Origin: Candolleomyces eurysporus | Taxonomy: Eukaryota; Basidiomycota; Agaricomycetes; Agaricales; Psathyrellaceae | Length of the DNA: 64,000 nt | Direction of reading: 5' to 3' | NCBI GenBank assembly: GCA_027579435.1 | Contig: JANBPK010001216.1 | Span: 1 to 64,000 of the forward strand | Shown here: positions 1 to 10,298 of the stretch, one piece after another | Position numbering within the stretch: the first letter of the stretch is position 1 | Layout of the letters: every line of letters begins with the position of its first letter | Made by a program: the position numbers and the translations under genes | The notes under the pieces: model-generated | What the model saw: the letters and a program-made list of their open reading frames with translations, nothing else | What the model was told of the DNA's origin: nothing | Database searches by the model: none

Positions 1-1034
1 CTCCGCTCCCTCTGCTGCTTGCCTTTGCCACTCCGCCTCCTCCTCTGCTGCTAGCCTTAGCCTTTGCCGCTCAGCCTCTTCCTCTGCTGCTACCCGTGCC
101 TGCTCCCTTTCTTCCAGTACTGTTTGCTCCTGCAACCTAGTATGTTCTTCTTTTTCTTCCAACTCCCGAGCAATTCTTGCCTCTTCTGCTACCTGGAGCT
201 TTTCCTCTGACGTACGATGATCATTTTCCATTTGTTCCAGCGCATATATCTCCTCGCGGAATCTCGAGCTGACCGAGTCCAAGGCCCGTTCGTGGCGAAG
301 GATATAAAGGCGAACTGTGGTCAGGTGGCCAATTCGCTCGCTCTCCTTTTCGCTGATACACCCTGGCCTGGTGATGAGAGCTTCGTAGCCATCTGACACC
401 CATTTCGGCACATACGCCGCTCGACCGAGAATGATTTGTTCAATCGGATCATCGAGCTGAGGTTCGAGGTGCTCCTTCGCGAGCTTGCGAAATCCGTGGA
501 AGTGCCAAAGTGTAGATAGTTCGAGGATGACGAGCCATTCATCCTTCGTAAAACTCAGAGTCGTGGACGTTGTATGACTGGAGAAGAATAGATGTAAGCG
601 GCCGTCGTCGTATAGCGAAGATTACGCACATTGGGAACAACAGCTTGAGGAATACTCGGAATTGAGAGGCAGTAGCCTCTTCGAGTGTAACGGGAGCTGC
701 AATACTCTCGTGATCGCCCAGTTCTGTGGATCCAAGCTTCTCGGTGAAGTAGGTGGATCCAATAACAAACTGATATCGAGGTACTTTGAAGATGTGCCCT
801 TCAACCTAAGCCAAGGAATATGTTAGAACCATTTTAATCTTCTGATTTACAGAAAGAGAGTACCAAAAATTTGACGGTATCCCAGTAATACGTCTCGTCT
901 CTCTCTCCTTCGATGGCGACGTCGGTGAGGGCGGTCATCGGCTTCGAATCCTGTTCGTCGACAACAGTAGGCGCTTGCGTGGTACAGTCAGTCTTCGTCG
1001 GGATCATGCACCAAGGTTGAGGCAGGTCAGTCAT
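1..1034 (-). CDS. BTB/POZ domain protein with coiled-coil tail (BTB-1), 3' end outside window
   Basis: Member of the BTB family that fills this window. Exon 1 is 1034-864 (ATG at 1034-1032) and ends in the family motif ETYYWDTVKF. Exon 2 is 805-630 and opens VEGHIFKVPRYQF, the start of the BTB fold. Exon 3 runs from 577 to the window edge and opens HTTSTTLSFTKDEW. Introns are GT-AG, phase 0 then phase 2, as in all its paralogues. After the BTB and helical part (GRAAYVPKWV, ESERIGHLTTVRLYILRHE) comes a Glu/Arg/Gln-rich coiled coil with AEEEAERQR-like repeats that continues past base 1. BTB domains dimerise and often serve as adaptors, but the partner is unknown here. The reading frame is open throughout. 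Confidence 0.85.
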
Positions 1035-1152
1035 GCGAGAGTACAGATGAGACTCAAGCGATTTTATCGAGCTGGGAGAAGGGTGGAAATGAATTGTGGG
1101 TAGACCCTGTGAATTTCAAAAGAACAAGGACTAGTATTTGGGGGCAGAGGAA

Positions 1153-1196
1153 AGTTGAGCCCCGCCCGGCATTAGCCGGGTTGTGGGCGTCTATAG
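1153..1196 (-). promoter_or_regulatory. Conserved upstream block of BTB-1
   Basis: This GC-rich block, with core CCCGCCCGGCATT on the plus strand and TTGTGGGCG beside it, lies about 120-160 bp upstream of the BTB-1 ATG. The same order of short motifs recurs upstream of BTB-2 (3490-3540) and BTB-3 (25794-25850) at nearly the same distance. Conservation among paralogues suggests a promoter element or transcription start region. Shared recent ancestry is the alternative. Confidence 0.5.
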
Positions 1197-1666
1197 TAAC
1201 AACAGTGGTCGAGAAGCCAGGAGGGGGTAAGAGCTGCTGCTGAGAGTGCCACATTGGTCATGATGATTGAGGAAGATGTACTGCCAATGATCTGTGGGAA
1301 GACAAATACTCAGTAATCGGATCAGATACCGGCCGTGGCCGACGTCTTAGGGAAGGGGTTAGCGTCGTCAACATATGTAGAGGTACGTTGTGTTGAGATT
1401 CATTGCCCTGAGAATGTTGACAAGAACCTACCTACGAAATCGCAGGGCTGAGAATTCTGGAAAACCTCAGACTAAGGTCGCTTCAGACTGCCTTCAGATG
1501 GCCTGATCGACCGGGAAGTGAATGTGAATGGTAAACAGCACAAGGCCCCATAGATGAAGTAGCTCAGTACACTATACTTGATTCGTTGATTCGTTGATAT
1601 GATACAAAATACAGTACATTCAGCAAAAAAGTGTAGTCTCGCGCTTCTTGGGATATTTCGTGGACT
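1197..1666. other. Intergenic, BTB-1 / BTB-2
   Basis: I see no gene here. The stretch holds the distal promoter of BTB-1 and the 3' flank of BTB-2. Confidence 0.6.
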
Positions 1667-3391
1667 TTAAGCATTTGCCTTTTTGAGCCATCTTTCCCTC
1701 TCTTCCTCCATGCCACGACGGCTTTCTTGTGCCTCCACAACGAGCAGTTGGGTCTTTGCCTGCTCTTCAATGAGGTGAAACAGCTCCGCTTTCTCCTGTT
1801 CAAGTACGCATTGATCGATTCCTTCCGACATGGGGCTGCCTTTATGACCCTCCAAAAGGGGTCGTAGATAGGGTCTTGCATCTTTGAAGTTGTTGAGAAG
1901 CCTCTCAGCTTCCTCTGAAGCAATAAGTCGCTTTTCGAGTTCCTCTTCAGCTAGGCGAAGTCTATTCTCTGCCCGACGGAGACAGAACTGGATCTTCTTA
2001 TTTTTGGGTTTCTTCATCGTCGTCGTCGGCACAGTGAGGCTTTGCGCTTCCTCCTCAAACTTTTGTACCCCTCCTTCACCGTAACTTGGCGCGTCTGGCT
2101 CCTTTTCGTCAAGCGTTGGTTGGACATCCCCGGATACGTGGGATTTCCCCTCCATGTACTCCAAATTTCGCTTCTTCTTGTATCGCTCTTCCTCCTCTTT
2201 CATCCGTCGTTCCTCCTCCCATTTTGTTTTATATCTTCCTCCTCTTTCACCCGCTGTTCCTCCGCTTCTTTCATGCGTTGTTCCTCCTCCCATTTTCGTT
2301 TCTGAATTTCTTCTTCTTTTATGTGCCAGCGCCTCTCCTCTTCTTTCATCCGTTGTTCCTCATCCCATTTTCGTTTCATCTCGTTCTCCTCTTTCAAATT
2401 AGCCCGTTTCTCCGCCTCCTCTTTCATCCGTTGTTGCTCCTCCCGTTTTTGTTTCATCTCTTCATCCTCCTTTATCCACCGCTCCTCTTCCTCTTTCAGG
2501 ACCTGCTTTTCCTCATCATGCCTTAGTCTTTCTTCTTCAAGCCGTTTCTCTTCTTCCATTCGCCTTTCTGTTGCGGACATGTGATCCCTTCCCGTTTGCT
2601 CCAGCGCATGTATTTCTTCGCGGAATCTTGAGGCGCAAGATTCGACGCACTGTTCATGTCGAAGGATGTATAGGCGAACCGTTGTCAGATGGCCAATGCG
2701 CTCGCTCTCGTGTTCGCTGATGCACTCTGGCCTAGTGACCAGGGATTCGTAGCCATCTAATACCCATGTAGGCACGTACGCCGCCCGACCGACAACGATT
2801 CGTTCGATTGGATCGTCGATCTGAGGGTCGAGGTGCTCTTTCGCGAGCTTACGGAACTCGTGGAAGTGCCAACGCGTAGATAGCTCGAGAATAATGAGCC
2901 ATTCATCCTTTGTAAGTTGCAACGTTGTGGACGCCGTGTTACTGGAAGAAAATGGATGTCAACGACTTATTTCGTGAGCGTACGAACATTACGCACATTG
3001 GGAACAGCAACTTGAGGAAAACTCGGAACTGCGAGGCAGTGGCCCCCTCGGGTATAACTGGAGCTCCATCACCCTCTTTGGTGGACCTAAGTCTCTCGGC
3101 GAAGTAGGTAGACCCGATGACGAACTGATATCGGGGCACTTTGAAGATACACCCTTCAAGCTAACCCAAGAAACAAGTCAGTGCCTTGCGGATCTTCCGA
3201 TCTGCAGGATGGGAGCTTACCAAGAATATGACGGTGTCCCAGTAGTAGACCTCGTCCTTCTCTCCCTCAATGGCGGCGTTGGTAAGTGCGGTCATGGTTT
3301 CCGAGGTCGGTTTGTCGACAGCAGTTGGCGCTTGGGTGGCACAGTCAGTCTCCCTTGGTATCATGCACAAAGCTTGAGATATGTCGGTCAT
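1667..3391 (-). CDS. BTB/POZ domain protein with coiled-coil tail (BTB-2), apparent frameshift in tail
   Basis: Exons are 3391-3221, 3160-2997 and 2941 onward. Exon 1 ends EVYYWDTVIFL, exon 2 opens LEGCIFKVPRYQF, and exon 3 opens with INTASTTLQLTKDEW. The BTB region is complete and very close to BTB-1 and BTB-3. The tail is a long coiled coil of KEEEERW/RMKEEE repeats. The frame that starts the tail hits a stop at 2200. A second frame carries the same repeat style from about 2290 down to a stop at 1667, ending in a non-repetitive segment rich in Glu, Leu and Arg. The switch near 2230-2260 implies a one-base indel, so either sequencing error, a short unrecognised intron, or a truncated protein of roughly 350 residues. 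Confidence 0.75.
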
Positions 3392-3489
3392 GCGAGTGCG
3401 CAGAGAAAATTAGAGCAACCTTATGGGGCTGGTATAAGGTTGACCAGAGATTGTGGGCAGACCTTGTGAACTGTTTCTGAGGGACGAGG

Positions 3490-3540
3490 CAGAGCAAGTT
3501 GAACCCCGCCCGGCATTGACCGAATTGTGGGCGCCTATCA
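3490..3540 (-). promoter_or_regulatory. Conserved upstream block of BTB-2
   Basis: The block contains GAGGCAGAGCAAGTTGAAC, CCCGCCCGGCATT and TTGTGGGCGCCTAT on the plus strand, 100-150 bp upstream of the BTB-2 ATG. It is the best-preserved example of the element shared with BTB-1 and BTB-3. Confidence 0.5.
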
Positions 3541-3624
3541 AATTGGCCACAGGACAAGAGGCGGTTCATAGGGAAGGGAGGTAAGAGAGATATATTGAAC
3601 GAGCCAATTTGTAGTACAAACTTA

Positions 3625-4800
3625 TCAAACTCCCTGTCTGCTCTCCTCGGTTTCCCTGCCCTTTTCACCGGTACTGATACGATCCAAGCTGAGGCAGGGG
3701 CCCAGTGATTTGCATTGGGGCTGCGGCTCCTTGAGCCACCGGCGGATGCTTCTCCTACTGACTGAGCTTCTTCGCGATCTTATTGTACTCCTCGGACCGC
3801 CTCTATAACTCCTTGTCATATTTCGAGAGCTATTCTTCGTGACCTTCCTCCTTAGCAAGCCGGTCTAGTTGCTCCTTCTCCAGTCGCTGCTTTCCGATTC
3901 CTCTTCGAGCCTTTTCAATTCTTCGTCTTGATTTTTGTCCCATAAAATGTCGTCCTCGGCGTACCGCTGTACCTCTTTTTTTTTTTTGGACAATCCCTCC
4001 CACTCGTCAGCGAATTTTGCAAGACGTTGGTCCACAAGTTCGACGGCCTTCGCTGACGAGGAGATTTAGCGGGAGCGGGAGCATGCCGAATGGTATACAA
4101 CTTCACAGCTGTCGGATGGCCGATGCTTTCACTCTCCTCCTCCGAGATATCTTTGTCCAAGTTGTCCACAAGCGCCTGGTATCCCTCATGACCCAGTTCG
4201 GAACATAGGCTGACCTACCAACGTGCACGAGTTCAATAGAGTCGACGAGCTGGGGATCAAGATGTGAATGGCGAGTCTAGGAAGGTCGAGGAAACGCCAG
4301 AGGATGGAAAGTGCGAGTATGGTGAGCCATTCGTCCGTTGTCAATACAAGGGTTGTGGATCCAAGAAGCCTGTTTGGCTACCAAAGGCCCGGAGTCAGAT
4401 GGGATGCAATGTGCGATGTTCAGGCGTTGGGAGCTTACACTGGGAGGAGTATCTTCAAGGATATACGAAACTCGCTGGTGGGGACGTTGTCGAGTGTGAT
4501 TATGCCGCCAGAGTCGACCGTGGTAGCATAGGCAGTATTGCAAGTCTGCAAGTGCTTGGCTTCAAAGTATTCTGAGCCAAGCGTGAATTGAGGGCGGGGG
4601 AGTCTGAGTAAGCAATTCTCGACCTAGGATTCATAGTGCATTAGAGCGAGCGTTCCCTGCAAAAGGAGCGAGCGGGTGAGGTTCGCCGCGCTTACAGAGA
4701 AACACGCCATGTCCCAATAGTATGTTTCATCCTTCTGCCGCATCTCGGGAGCTGATTCGTTCGAGACAGATACCTTGGTGGGCACCTTCATTCGATAGGC
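3625..4800 (-). pseudogene. Decayed BTB gene
   Basis: Pieces of a BTB gene lie in the right order on the minus strand but in shifted frames. Around 4690-4740 a segment reads DETYYWDMACFSV (exon 1 type). Around 4190-4350 a segment reads STTLVLTTDEWLTILALS, followed after a frame change by VHVGRSAYVPNWV. Around 4070-4170 a segment reads EEESESIGHPTAVKLYTIRH. Lys/Glu-rich tail remnants with stops continue to about 3625. At least two frameshifts and several stops lie outside homopolymers, so this is a genuine relic. It sits directly upstream of BTB-2 on the same strand and is probably an old tandem copy. Confidence 0.8.
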
Positions 4801-5425
4801 GATTGCACAGTTGCACACAGTGTTAAAGTCAAGTGCAAGCAGAGAGCAGCCCGAGTTGCGGGCGTGGGTGACTGCCATGGGGTCATAGTGACTACTGTGT
4901 CGCATTTCTTAGTCATCCTGAAGATCGTACAAGCAGTCACAGAATCACAGAAGAATTGAATACCAGGCATACATCCAAGGAAACACGACGCAGACTGTTT
5001 TCAAAATTGAAAATCGGCACAATGGAGGGCGTTTGTCTGATGGGCTTCTTAGGAGCAATATTGCAGAACGTCCAAAGAGTGTCCATAGGTTGACGGTGCG
5101 AATCCATGAAATCGCGCGAGGGCACCGAGCAGCAGCTCAAGATCGCGATGGTTGAAGCAAAAGATGGTGGGAATTCTGAGTAGCTACAAGAATGTACCCA
5201 ACTTGCACAAAGATCTAGCCGCTTAGCCTTGAGAGTACCGAGTACAAGTTATCTTGCACAAGTAATGTACTACCTTGGCCTCAGGCCTCAGGTAGGTATC
5301 AGAGACACTGTATTATACAAAAACTTGGTAATGTTACAAATGTTACGTAGGACAACAAGAAAACCTCGATGAAAACTCAAAATTACTGCGATATGCGAGG
5401 GAATAGAAACGGAGGAAGTCCTTTA

Positions 5426-5480
5426 CTACAGAATCGTGATATTTTTTTTAGCGCCTGAGGCATCGACTTGGGTGACAAGA
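5426..5480 (-). pseudogene. Fossil C-terminal tail of an extra HSP20 copy
   Basis: About 50 bases just downstream of HSP20-1 match the last codons of HSP20: a Pro-Lys-Ser-like stretch, then Lys/Ile residues and a stop at 5426-5428. The cleaner counterpart at 29931-29983 reads FPKSTPQAPKSITIL. This looks like the remains of a tandem HSP20 copy that existed before the inverted duplication. Confidence 0.6.
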
Positions 5481-5553
5481 ACGACAGGATTTCAAGAAAG
5501 GAGGAAACTATGGAAAAGATGATTGAAAGTAAAATGTAGTGGAAAGGGGATCT

Positions 5554-6091
5554 TTAAGAAATCGTGATCTTCTTCGGCGCCAACTCAGGCGTCGATTTCG
5601 GGAACGTAACCGTCAGGACACCATCCTCCACGGACGCTTTGATTTCCTCCTCCTTCAAACCCTGAGGAAGCTGAAGCGTCCTCGAGAGTTTGCCGTACCT
5701 GCGCTCCCGAATGGCATACCCATTCTCGTTGTGCTCAGAGGAGAGCTTGCTCTCGGCTGAGACAGTAAGACGACCGTTGTGCACGTCAATGCTGATATCC
5801 TCTTTCTTGAGGCCTGGGAGCTCGAAGGTGGCGGTTACGATATTCTTCTCGGCGTCTTCGTGCAAGTCCATTCTGTACATCGTTGTTAGATTGGGAGGGT
5901 AAAGGGTATGAGAATGAACAAAATACTTACCTAGGCTTAAAGTGCCTGACGGCTCCATCACCTCCTTCGCCTGTACCTCGGCGCTGAAGCTGACCCTCGT
6001 TCCCATTCGAGAGAGGTCGACGGAGACCGAGGGCTTCGTCGAAGATACGGTCGATGTCGTAGAAGGGTTCGTAGAAGAAGACGTTGGACAT
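5554..6091 (-). CDS. Small heat-shock protein HSP20 (copy 1)
   Basis: Alpha-crystallin-type chaperone of 159 residues that holds unfolding proteins in large oligomers, normally in the cytosol. Exon 1 is 6091-5931 and exon 2 is 5872-5554, with one 58-bp intron. The protein starts MSNVFFYEPFYDIDRIFDEA. The alpha-crystallin domain begins at MDLHEDAEKNIVTATFELPG, and the conserved NGRLTVSAES and VEDGVLTVTFPKS strands are present. The C-terminal I-x-I-type motif is KKITIS. Exon 2 encodes a protein identical to that of HSP20-2. Upstream lie a TATA box and a perfect three-unit heat-shock element, so heat induction through HSF is expected. GST-1 is transcribed divergently 1.3 kb away. Confidence 0.93.
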
Positions 6092-6200
6092 GATTTATTG
6101 TAGGTAGGGAGATAGGATAGCTGAGGCGGTGAGAGTATTAGCTTGAGAGTTGTTGTCGACGTTTAATTCTGAGGATCTAAGACAACGAAGGCTTGAGGCC

Positions 6201-6252
6201 TTTTATACCTTTAGCATGACTGAGATTGCAAAGCGAAAGAAAATTCGAGAAT
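6201..6252 (-). promoter_or_regulatory. TATA box and heat-shock element of HSP20-1
   Basis: On the coding strand TATAAAA is at 6207-6201, about 110 bp before the ATG. Slightly further upstream lies TTCTCGAATTTTC (6251-6239; on the plus strand GAA-aa-TTC-ga-GAA, 6239-6251), a perfect alternating HSF site. A further GAA at 6235-6237 lies next to it but out of phase. Spacing and order are those of a classical heat-shock promoter. Confidence 0.8.
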
Positions 6253-6520
6253 ATGTGGATGACGTCAGACGCATTCACAGAACAAGAGAGTTGCGTTCTT
6301 TGTCGTCGAGGAGTTTCGATAGATTTCGACATGACGATGGAAGAGAACGACGAGAGCACTCGCGGCGTTTCTGGCACTTTCGATTTGATCGCCGGCAATT
6401 ATAGGGGCAATTGCCCGAAATTGGAAGTGGACCGTGCGCGTAATCATGCTACCACTCTCCTTCGACAAAAACCGTTCTCTTGAATCTGCGGGTAGACTCT
6501 TTTGTCGACGTCTATTTTGC

Positions 6521-6841
6521 TTAGCCATTTGTTGCAAATCTGCTCCTAATCATCGCTTGTATCTGATCCTCGGCTCCTTGGCTAGGCCTTACTTCATTGC
6601 GTTCTCGAATCTTGTGAGACGCAGTGGCTAGACTTACACCGACGTTCGTCTTCTCTTTCCCCTTGGTCAGACCATTCAATTTGACTTCTAATAGCCCCGG
6701 ATCTTCGACCAATTGTTTCTGAGAATATTGACGCTCGTCTTTCGTATTCTGTCTTACTCGAACTCTGGAATCTGTCGAGTCTGGTCGCTCTTCGAAAGTC
6801 AATGGCGCCTTCCGACGGTACATGGTATCTTCTTCAAGCAT
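6521..6841 (-). pseudogene. 106-codon ORF, scrap of an unknown gene shared with arm B
   Basis: An ATG-started ORF (MLEEDTMYRRKAPLTFEERP...) encodes a charged peptide containing KLNGLTKGKEKTNVG. The counterpart at about 28600-28840 reads, in one frame, RRQFVEARIYYEASLNELTK, which has the look of a TPR-like helix pair, but it is broken downstream by stops. I do not recognise the parent gene. It is probably a fragment carried along by the duplication. Confidence 0.4.
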
Positions 6842-7392
6842 TCTCTTTTCTCTGTTCTCTCTAATTGAATTTGCCGGTCGACACGGCTCTTGAAGTCACG
6901 CATATGTTTCTACACCTCGGTGCCCCATCTAAACTAGACGTCGACCGCCAAGTGATCCGCTGTTACTCAGTATTGCCCTGATTTCTGGCTTCGCTACTCC
7001 TGCCACCGAGCGTTCATAGAGAAATACAACAAATCAATGGCTTAGAAATTCACCACATTGATCGGTAAAAACGGACTGAAAGACTCGATTGATAATCATA
7101 AACTCGTCTCTGGGCCATTAGTATGCAGTATTACGATTACCCCACTCGCTCTCATTGAGTCTTTGCGGCTCTTTGTGTCGTCGTACATCCGAATACTACT
7201 CTCCCCTGTGGTGTCTGCTGTAGCGAGCCGACCTATCCGAGAGATACCTCTCACGTCGTCAAATTAAACGAATTCATCTTGCTGGATTTGCACGTATAAA
7301 AGCTCGCGGAAGTCTCCCAGAATTTCAGAACCAAATCCTTCAACTCTCAGCTTTCTAGACCTTCCTCCGAGCCATCTTCATACCTCTAAACT
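6842..7392. promoter_or_regulatory. Upstream region of GST-1 with TATA box
   Basis: I see no ORF of substance here. TATAAAAG at 7295-7302 lies about 95 bp before the GST-1 ATG and is its likely TATA box. The rest has no recognisable feature. Confidence 0.6.
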
Positions 7393-8278
7393 ATGGTTCT
7401 GACACTCTACGGCTACCCTATCTCCACCTGCTCTAAGCGCGTGGCTGTCGTCCTCCACGAGAAGCAGGTCCCTTTCAAGTTTGTGACCATCGATCTGGCT
7501 ACTGGCGAGCAGAAAGCTCCGGTGCACCTGGAAAAACACCCATTCGGAGAAACTCCATACATCATCGTGAGTAGCCATTTCCTCCCCCTTTCAAACAGCC
7601 GAATGGTGTTGATTGTCGAATAGGACGACGATGGCTTCGTTCTATACGAGAGCCGTGCTATCGCGCGCTACATCGAAGAGAAAGAAGTACACCGGCCAAG
7701 GTACAACTGTCATCCCAACGGACTTGAAGGCCAAAGCGCTGTTCGAACAAGCCGTCTCCATCGAGACTGCCAATTTCGACCCTTACGCCTCAAAGGCCGC
7801 ACAGGAGAAGATAAGCAAGCCTGCGTGCGTCCCCACTCTTTGGTGTGACCACCTATCCGCCATCGACCGATTGACTGACCGTATTTGCCCTTTTTTTTAA
7901 AAAAAAAAAACTATTAGAATGACGGGTCTCGCACCAGACGAAGCCTTCTTCGAGTCCCAAATCAAGGAACTCGCGAAGAACCTCGACGTCTACGACAAGA
8001 TTCTGTCCAAGCAGAAGTACCTCGCTGGCGACGAAGTCACTTTGGCGGATCTGTTCCACCTGCCGTACGCTGAGGCACTTCCGTACACAGGAACCAAGGT
8101 TATCGAGGAAAGGCCGAACGTGGCGAGGTACGTGATATGCCTTCCTTCAAATTTTGTATTTTGGNTTTTTTTTATACTCATAGAGAACCGCGAATATGCT
8201 GCGTACAGGTGGCTTGGGGATCTGAGGGCTCGCGCATCGTGGCAAGCCGTCAAGGACGGTGTCGTCGGTACCGCTTAG
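7393..8278 (+). pseudogene. Glutathione S-transferase, phi-like (GST-1), 4-bp insertion
   Basis: GSTs join glutathione to electrophiles in the cytosol. Exons are 7393-7566, 7624-7824, 7918-8127 and 8209-8278, the same four-exon plan as GST-2, -3 and -4. The N-terminal thioredoxin-like part opens MVLTLYGYPISTCSKRVAVV. The ESRAIARYI segment is the usual glutathione gamma-glutamyl site, and the C-terminal helical domain has YDKILSKQKYLAGDEVTLAD. Exon 2 is 201 nt against 197 in the intact paralogues. After IEEK near 7680 four bases of an AGAA-type repeat are added, which shifts the frame. As this is not a simple homopolymer, the copy is probably inactive. Intron 2 contains an adjoining poly-T and poly-A tract. 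Confidence 0.8.
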
Positions 8279-9980
8279 GTTCATATGAGAGTATGCAATA
8301 GACGAAAACAAGCAGTCGGGGAATTGACTCGTAGGAGGGAAGCGCTACGAATTCATTCAGCAGCGGGCACGTACAGGTAACCGCCAAGCACCTCTGAGGC
8401 TGCAACGCCGACGTCCAAAGAAGTCTGAGTTGAGAAGGTGCCTCTGGTGTAGGTGCCCTGCGGTGGCTTCTTCGCGCTTCCGCCTAATCTTCTCTCATTC
8501 CTCCCGCCTACGTCTTCGCTCTTCCATATCGGCGTAGTCACCACCGTACCCCGACCCGCCGTACTCGGGGGCGGGAGGGAGCTGTTAGCGGCCTCAGGAT
8601 TCATGTTGACACCAGTAGATTGTGCGTATTGCGGGTACGCAAGGTTATAGTGGTACTCCCTATGCCTTCTGTAAGGTCCCATTAGCGTTCGAGCGCGAGG
8701 GGTTAGGCTGGCAGTGCTGTCAATGCTTGGAAAACTGCTGCTCAGACTCTGCTTCCGCTGCTGCAGGGATTAGAAACAGAGACAAGCGTAGGACTGGGCA
8801 GCGCCGAGCTGCTCTCTCCTAGTCTCTGCAGCTTCTCTACGTCTTCGTCGTCGACGTCTGTGATGGCTCTTTCTCTCTATCCACGCTGGTCTGTGGCTGT
8901 TGTTGGCGTGCGAGGTCGTGGATCGACTGTGGGCTCGCAGCGCCTCCCCTCTTCCTCTTCTCCTCCCGCTCGTCACTCTTCCGGGCAAGAGGGGAGCCCG
9001 GTACCTCTTGCTGGATGTCTCCCTCACCCCTCTCTCAGGCAGCATTATACAGCCTCGTAATGTTAAAGTCTCCCGCACTCGTCCCCATCCGACTCCCCGA
9101 GTTCGACTCCGAGTCTGTAAACGGGGGACTCGTACACCGATCTCTGCAGAGATGGGTACGTCGTAGTCGCTGTAGGTTCAGGTACTTGTCGCTGCTGCCT
9201 CTCTACCTCCCTCTCCATTTCCTTCACCGTCTACGGCGGCTAGTACGCCAACAAATCCTCTTCCTCACTCTCCAAGTTCTCCTCCTCATCAACATAATAC
9301 CCATCAACATGATACTCATCCTCCTGAATCCCAAACTGCTGGTTCCGGTGCTGTTGGTGGTCCGGGTGATGCCCGAGTCCACCTCCAGCAGCAGATCCCA
9401 ACCCCTTCCTCAAAGAGGGCGGCGGTCCGCTAGCAAACAAAATTGGACTCGGGCTCGCAGCGTCATTCGCAGAATAGGGAGTCGAATCTGCATTGAACCC
9501 ATACTGCTCCTGATAGACCTGCTGCCTAAAGGGATTGGGGTTCGCAATGCCCGGTCGTCCTAGGAGTCCGGTACTCGTCGTCGGACGCCTAGACACGAGG
9601 TTTACGGCGGCGGTGCAGAAGAATAAGGGCAGGCGAAGGGTCTCGACTTGGGGGCCTCGGCACCACCACTCTCAAAGTCATTGAAACTGAACGGTGATTA
9701 GGACGACGATGAGGACGAAGGAGGTTGTGGCTCAGATGGTGGTGGGGGGGTTGTTGGCAAAACGTGACGACGAGGTGGAGCGGTGGTTGTCGGTGTAGTT
9801 GTTGAAGTGATCCATTCTTGCTCGCTTTGATACGGTCGCCGCCGCTACCGAATGAAGTGATATAAGGGTATCATCCGCTGGTGAGTGTGGATGGGGGAGG
9901 GTAGGGATGATTGGGTGGGTCTCTGAACGGACGATAACACTATTACAAACCCGATCACAATCCAGATTTCCTGTGGAGCC
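8209..9980. repeat. Relic third copy of the GST / OPT / PQ block
   Basis: The last GST exon plus its 3' flank (8209-8437) matches 14316-14510, the left edge of block 1. Here it joins directly, at about 8438, to the 3' part of the PQ gene, with the OPT gene missing. The 5' flank of PQ around 9930-9965 also matches 20950 and 36010. Confidence 0.7.
8440..9815 (-). pseudogene. Broken copy of the PQ low-complexity gene
   Basis: The start (ATG at 9815) and several segments match PQ-2: RPTTSTGLLGRPGIANPNPF, QQVYQEQYGFNAD, GHHPDHQQHRNQQFGIQ and RRHREYHYNLAYPQYAQSTG. They lie in different frames and are separated by stops and deletions. The acidic C-terminal end is missing because the sequence joins GST 3' flank at about 8438. 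This is not a working gene. Confidence 0.85.
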
Positions 9981-10298
9981 ATGAGGCGTTGTTTTATTGA
10001 GGCAAAGACAAGGGAATCATGTGAGACGAAGACGTTGGGGCTTGACCTGCCACCGCTGCTCAGACTCTGGATGCAGGCCTCGCTTGTCATCCATCCCGAC
10101 GCTGTTACAGGTAACATATAATCATCAACTTTCCTTTTTATCTTCAAGAATCACTGGTATTTGGGGTTTGTGGATCCAGGATGGCAAGGCTTGNAAAAAA
10201 AAAAAAAAAAAACAGCCAGAACAAGTTATGATTACTGCGAGCACCCAAGGCTACATTTGATGGCTCTCCTCCAGAGCATCATGCTTCAATTTGTATGC
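9816..10298. other. Intergenic, ψPQ upstream flank
   Basis: The first 150 bp match the upstream flank of PQ-1 and PQ-2. An 'n' followed by 18 A lies at 10194-10212. No gene is seen. Confidence 0.6.

Larger units (their letters stand above)
5060..6850. repeat. Inverted segmental duplication, arm A
   Basis: This stretch is repeated in opposite orientation at about 28560-30300. Both arms carry, in the same order, an ORF scrap, a conserved upstream region, an HSP20 gene, a fossil HSP20 tail and a shared far flank (for example TTTCATGGATTCGCACCGTC in the HSP20 sense). The coding part is far better conserved than the flanks. Confidence 0.85.
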
